Below, one piece after another: positions 63,914-64,000 of a stretch of DNA of 64,000 nucleotides (positions are counted from its first letter, which is position 1; each line of letters starts with the position of its first letter). The notes beneath the pieces were generated by a model. That model ran no database searches, was not told the DNA's origin, and saw only the letters and a program-made list of their open reading frames with translations. Both the position numbers and the translations under genes were made by a program. The stretch is from Sphingomonas sp. LY54 (GTDB taxonomy: Bacteria; Pseudomonadota; Alphaproteobacteria; Sphingomonadales; Sphingomonadaceae). The stretch covers positions 1,571,501 through 1,635,500 of the forward strand of contig NZ_CP141588.1 of the NCBI RefSeq assembly GCF_035594035.1, in the 5' to 3' direction.

Positions 63914-64000
63914 TGGTTCACGCTCATCTTGGCGATCGTGATGGCGAACATCAGCACGACGAAGATGCCGAGCAGCACCGCCATCACTGTGGCGCGGCTC
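63910..64000 (-). CDS. Small membrane protein upstream of ctaG (partial, CoxF-like)
   Basis: The last 29 residues of a small single-helix protein (VMAVLLGIFVVLMFAITIAKM, then SVNQ), with the beginning beyond the window. Position and length fit the short cytochrome-oxidase-associated proteins found between ctaB and ctaG in alphaproteobacteria. Its stop overlaps the ctaG start (ATGA). Confidence 0.75.
   Translation of the reverse strand, partial: SRATVMAVLLGIFVVLMFAITIAKMSVNQ

Overview
The window is high-GC DNA (strong G/C bias at third codon positions) from an alphaproteobacterium, most likely a sphingomonad (order Sphingomonadales). Signs of this are sciP (DUF1153), HWE-type kinases, promoters of the EcfG general-stress type, the pattern of small stress-type proteins, and Caulobacter-like flagellar genes. 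No insertion sequence, prophage, integrase or CRISPR array was seen. It is chromosomal backbone with several accessory modules.

Layout. 1-8.3 kb: flagellar basal-body genes. On the minus strand lie fliG, fliH, fliF, fliN, a short FlbD-like regulator and the start of flhA. On the plus strand lie an unusual 908-residue beta-propeller protein and flgB. 8.3-11.5 kb: an RTX protein with a His-rich linker, mnmA, a small unknown gene, and sciP, whose leader contains a terminator-like hairpin. 11.5-15.6 kb: a signalling cluster with a single-domain response regulator, a Crp/Fnr regulator, an HWE kinase and small proteins. 15.7-26.4 kb: a HicB-like protein, aldehyde dehydrogenase, glutathione transferase, the ybbP-ybbA/tesA cluster, two PilZ proteins and a 1065-residue TolB-propeller amidohydrolase.

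26.6-35.7 kb: two convergent fusion genes for surface or storage glycans (GH1-RmlD and glycosyltransferase-UDP-galactopyranose mutase), each preceded by a GGAAC-N16/17-CGTT stress-sigma promoter. Next come pncC-nadE and, divergently, a hemerythrin operon. A GGAAC-N18-GTTCC dyad sits between those two.

35.7-49.3 kb is the most interesting part. It encodes a membrane fusion protein, an ABC ATPase, a secreted RidA-like protein, three tandem paralogous FtsX/MacB-type permeases and a PspB-like small membrane protein, divergent from a sigma-54 activator and its sensor kinase. The 440-bp control region holds three near-consensus sigma-54 promoters, two pairs of TGTCCG-N4-CGGACA operators placed at the same distance from two of those promoters, and a 31-codon hydrophobic microprotein gene with its own promoter and terminator. 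I infer a self-contained, sigma-54-driven envelope-stress or export system.

49.3-64 kb: an Rrf2 regulator, an alcohol dehydrogenase coupled to a ChrA transporter (apparently by a CTG start), an FAD oxidoreductase, a zinc-ribbon protein, a mraZ homologue outside the dcw cluster, a FixJ-like regulator, an ftsZ homologue outside the dcw cluster, tRNA-Ser(GGA), phhB, a zincin, ccmA-ccmB, a methyltransferase, an M16 peptidase, and the cytochrome oxidase assembly/subunit genes surf1, coxC and ctaG.
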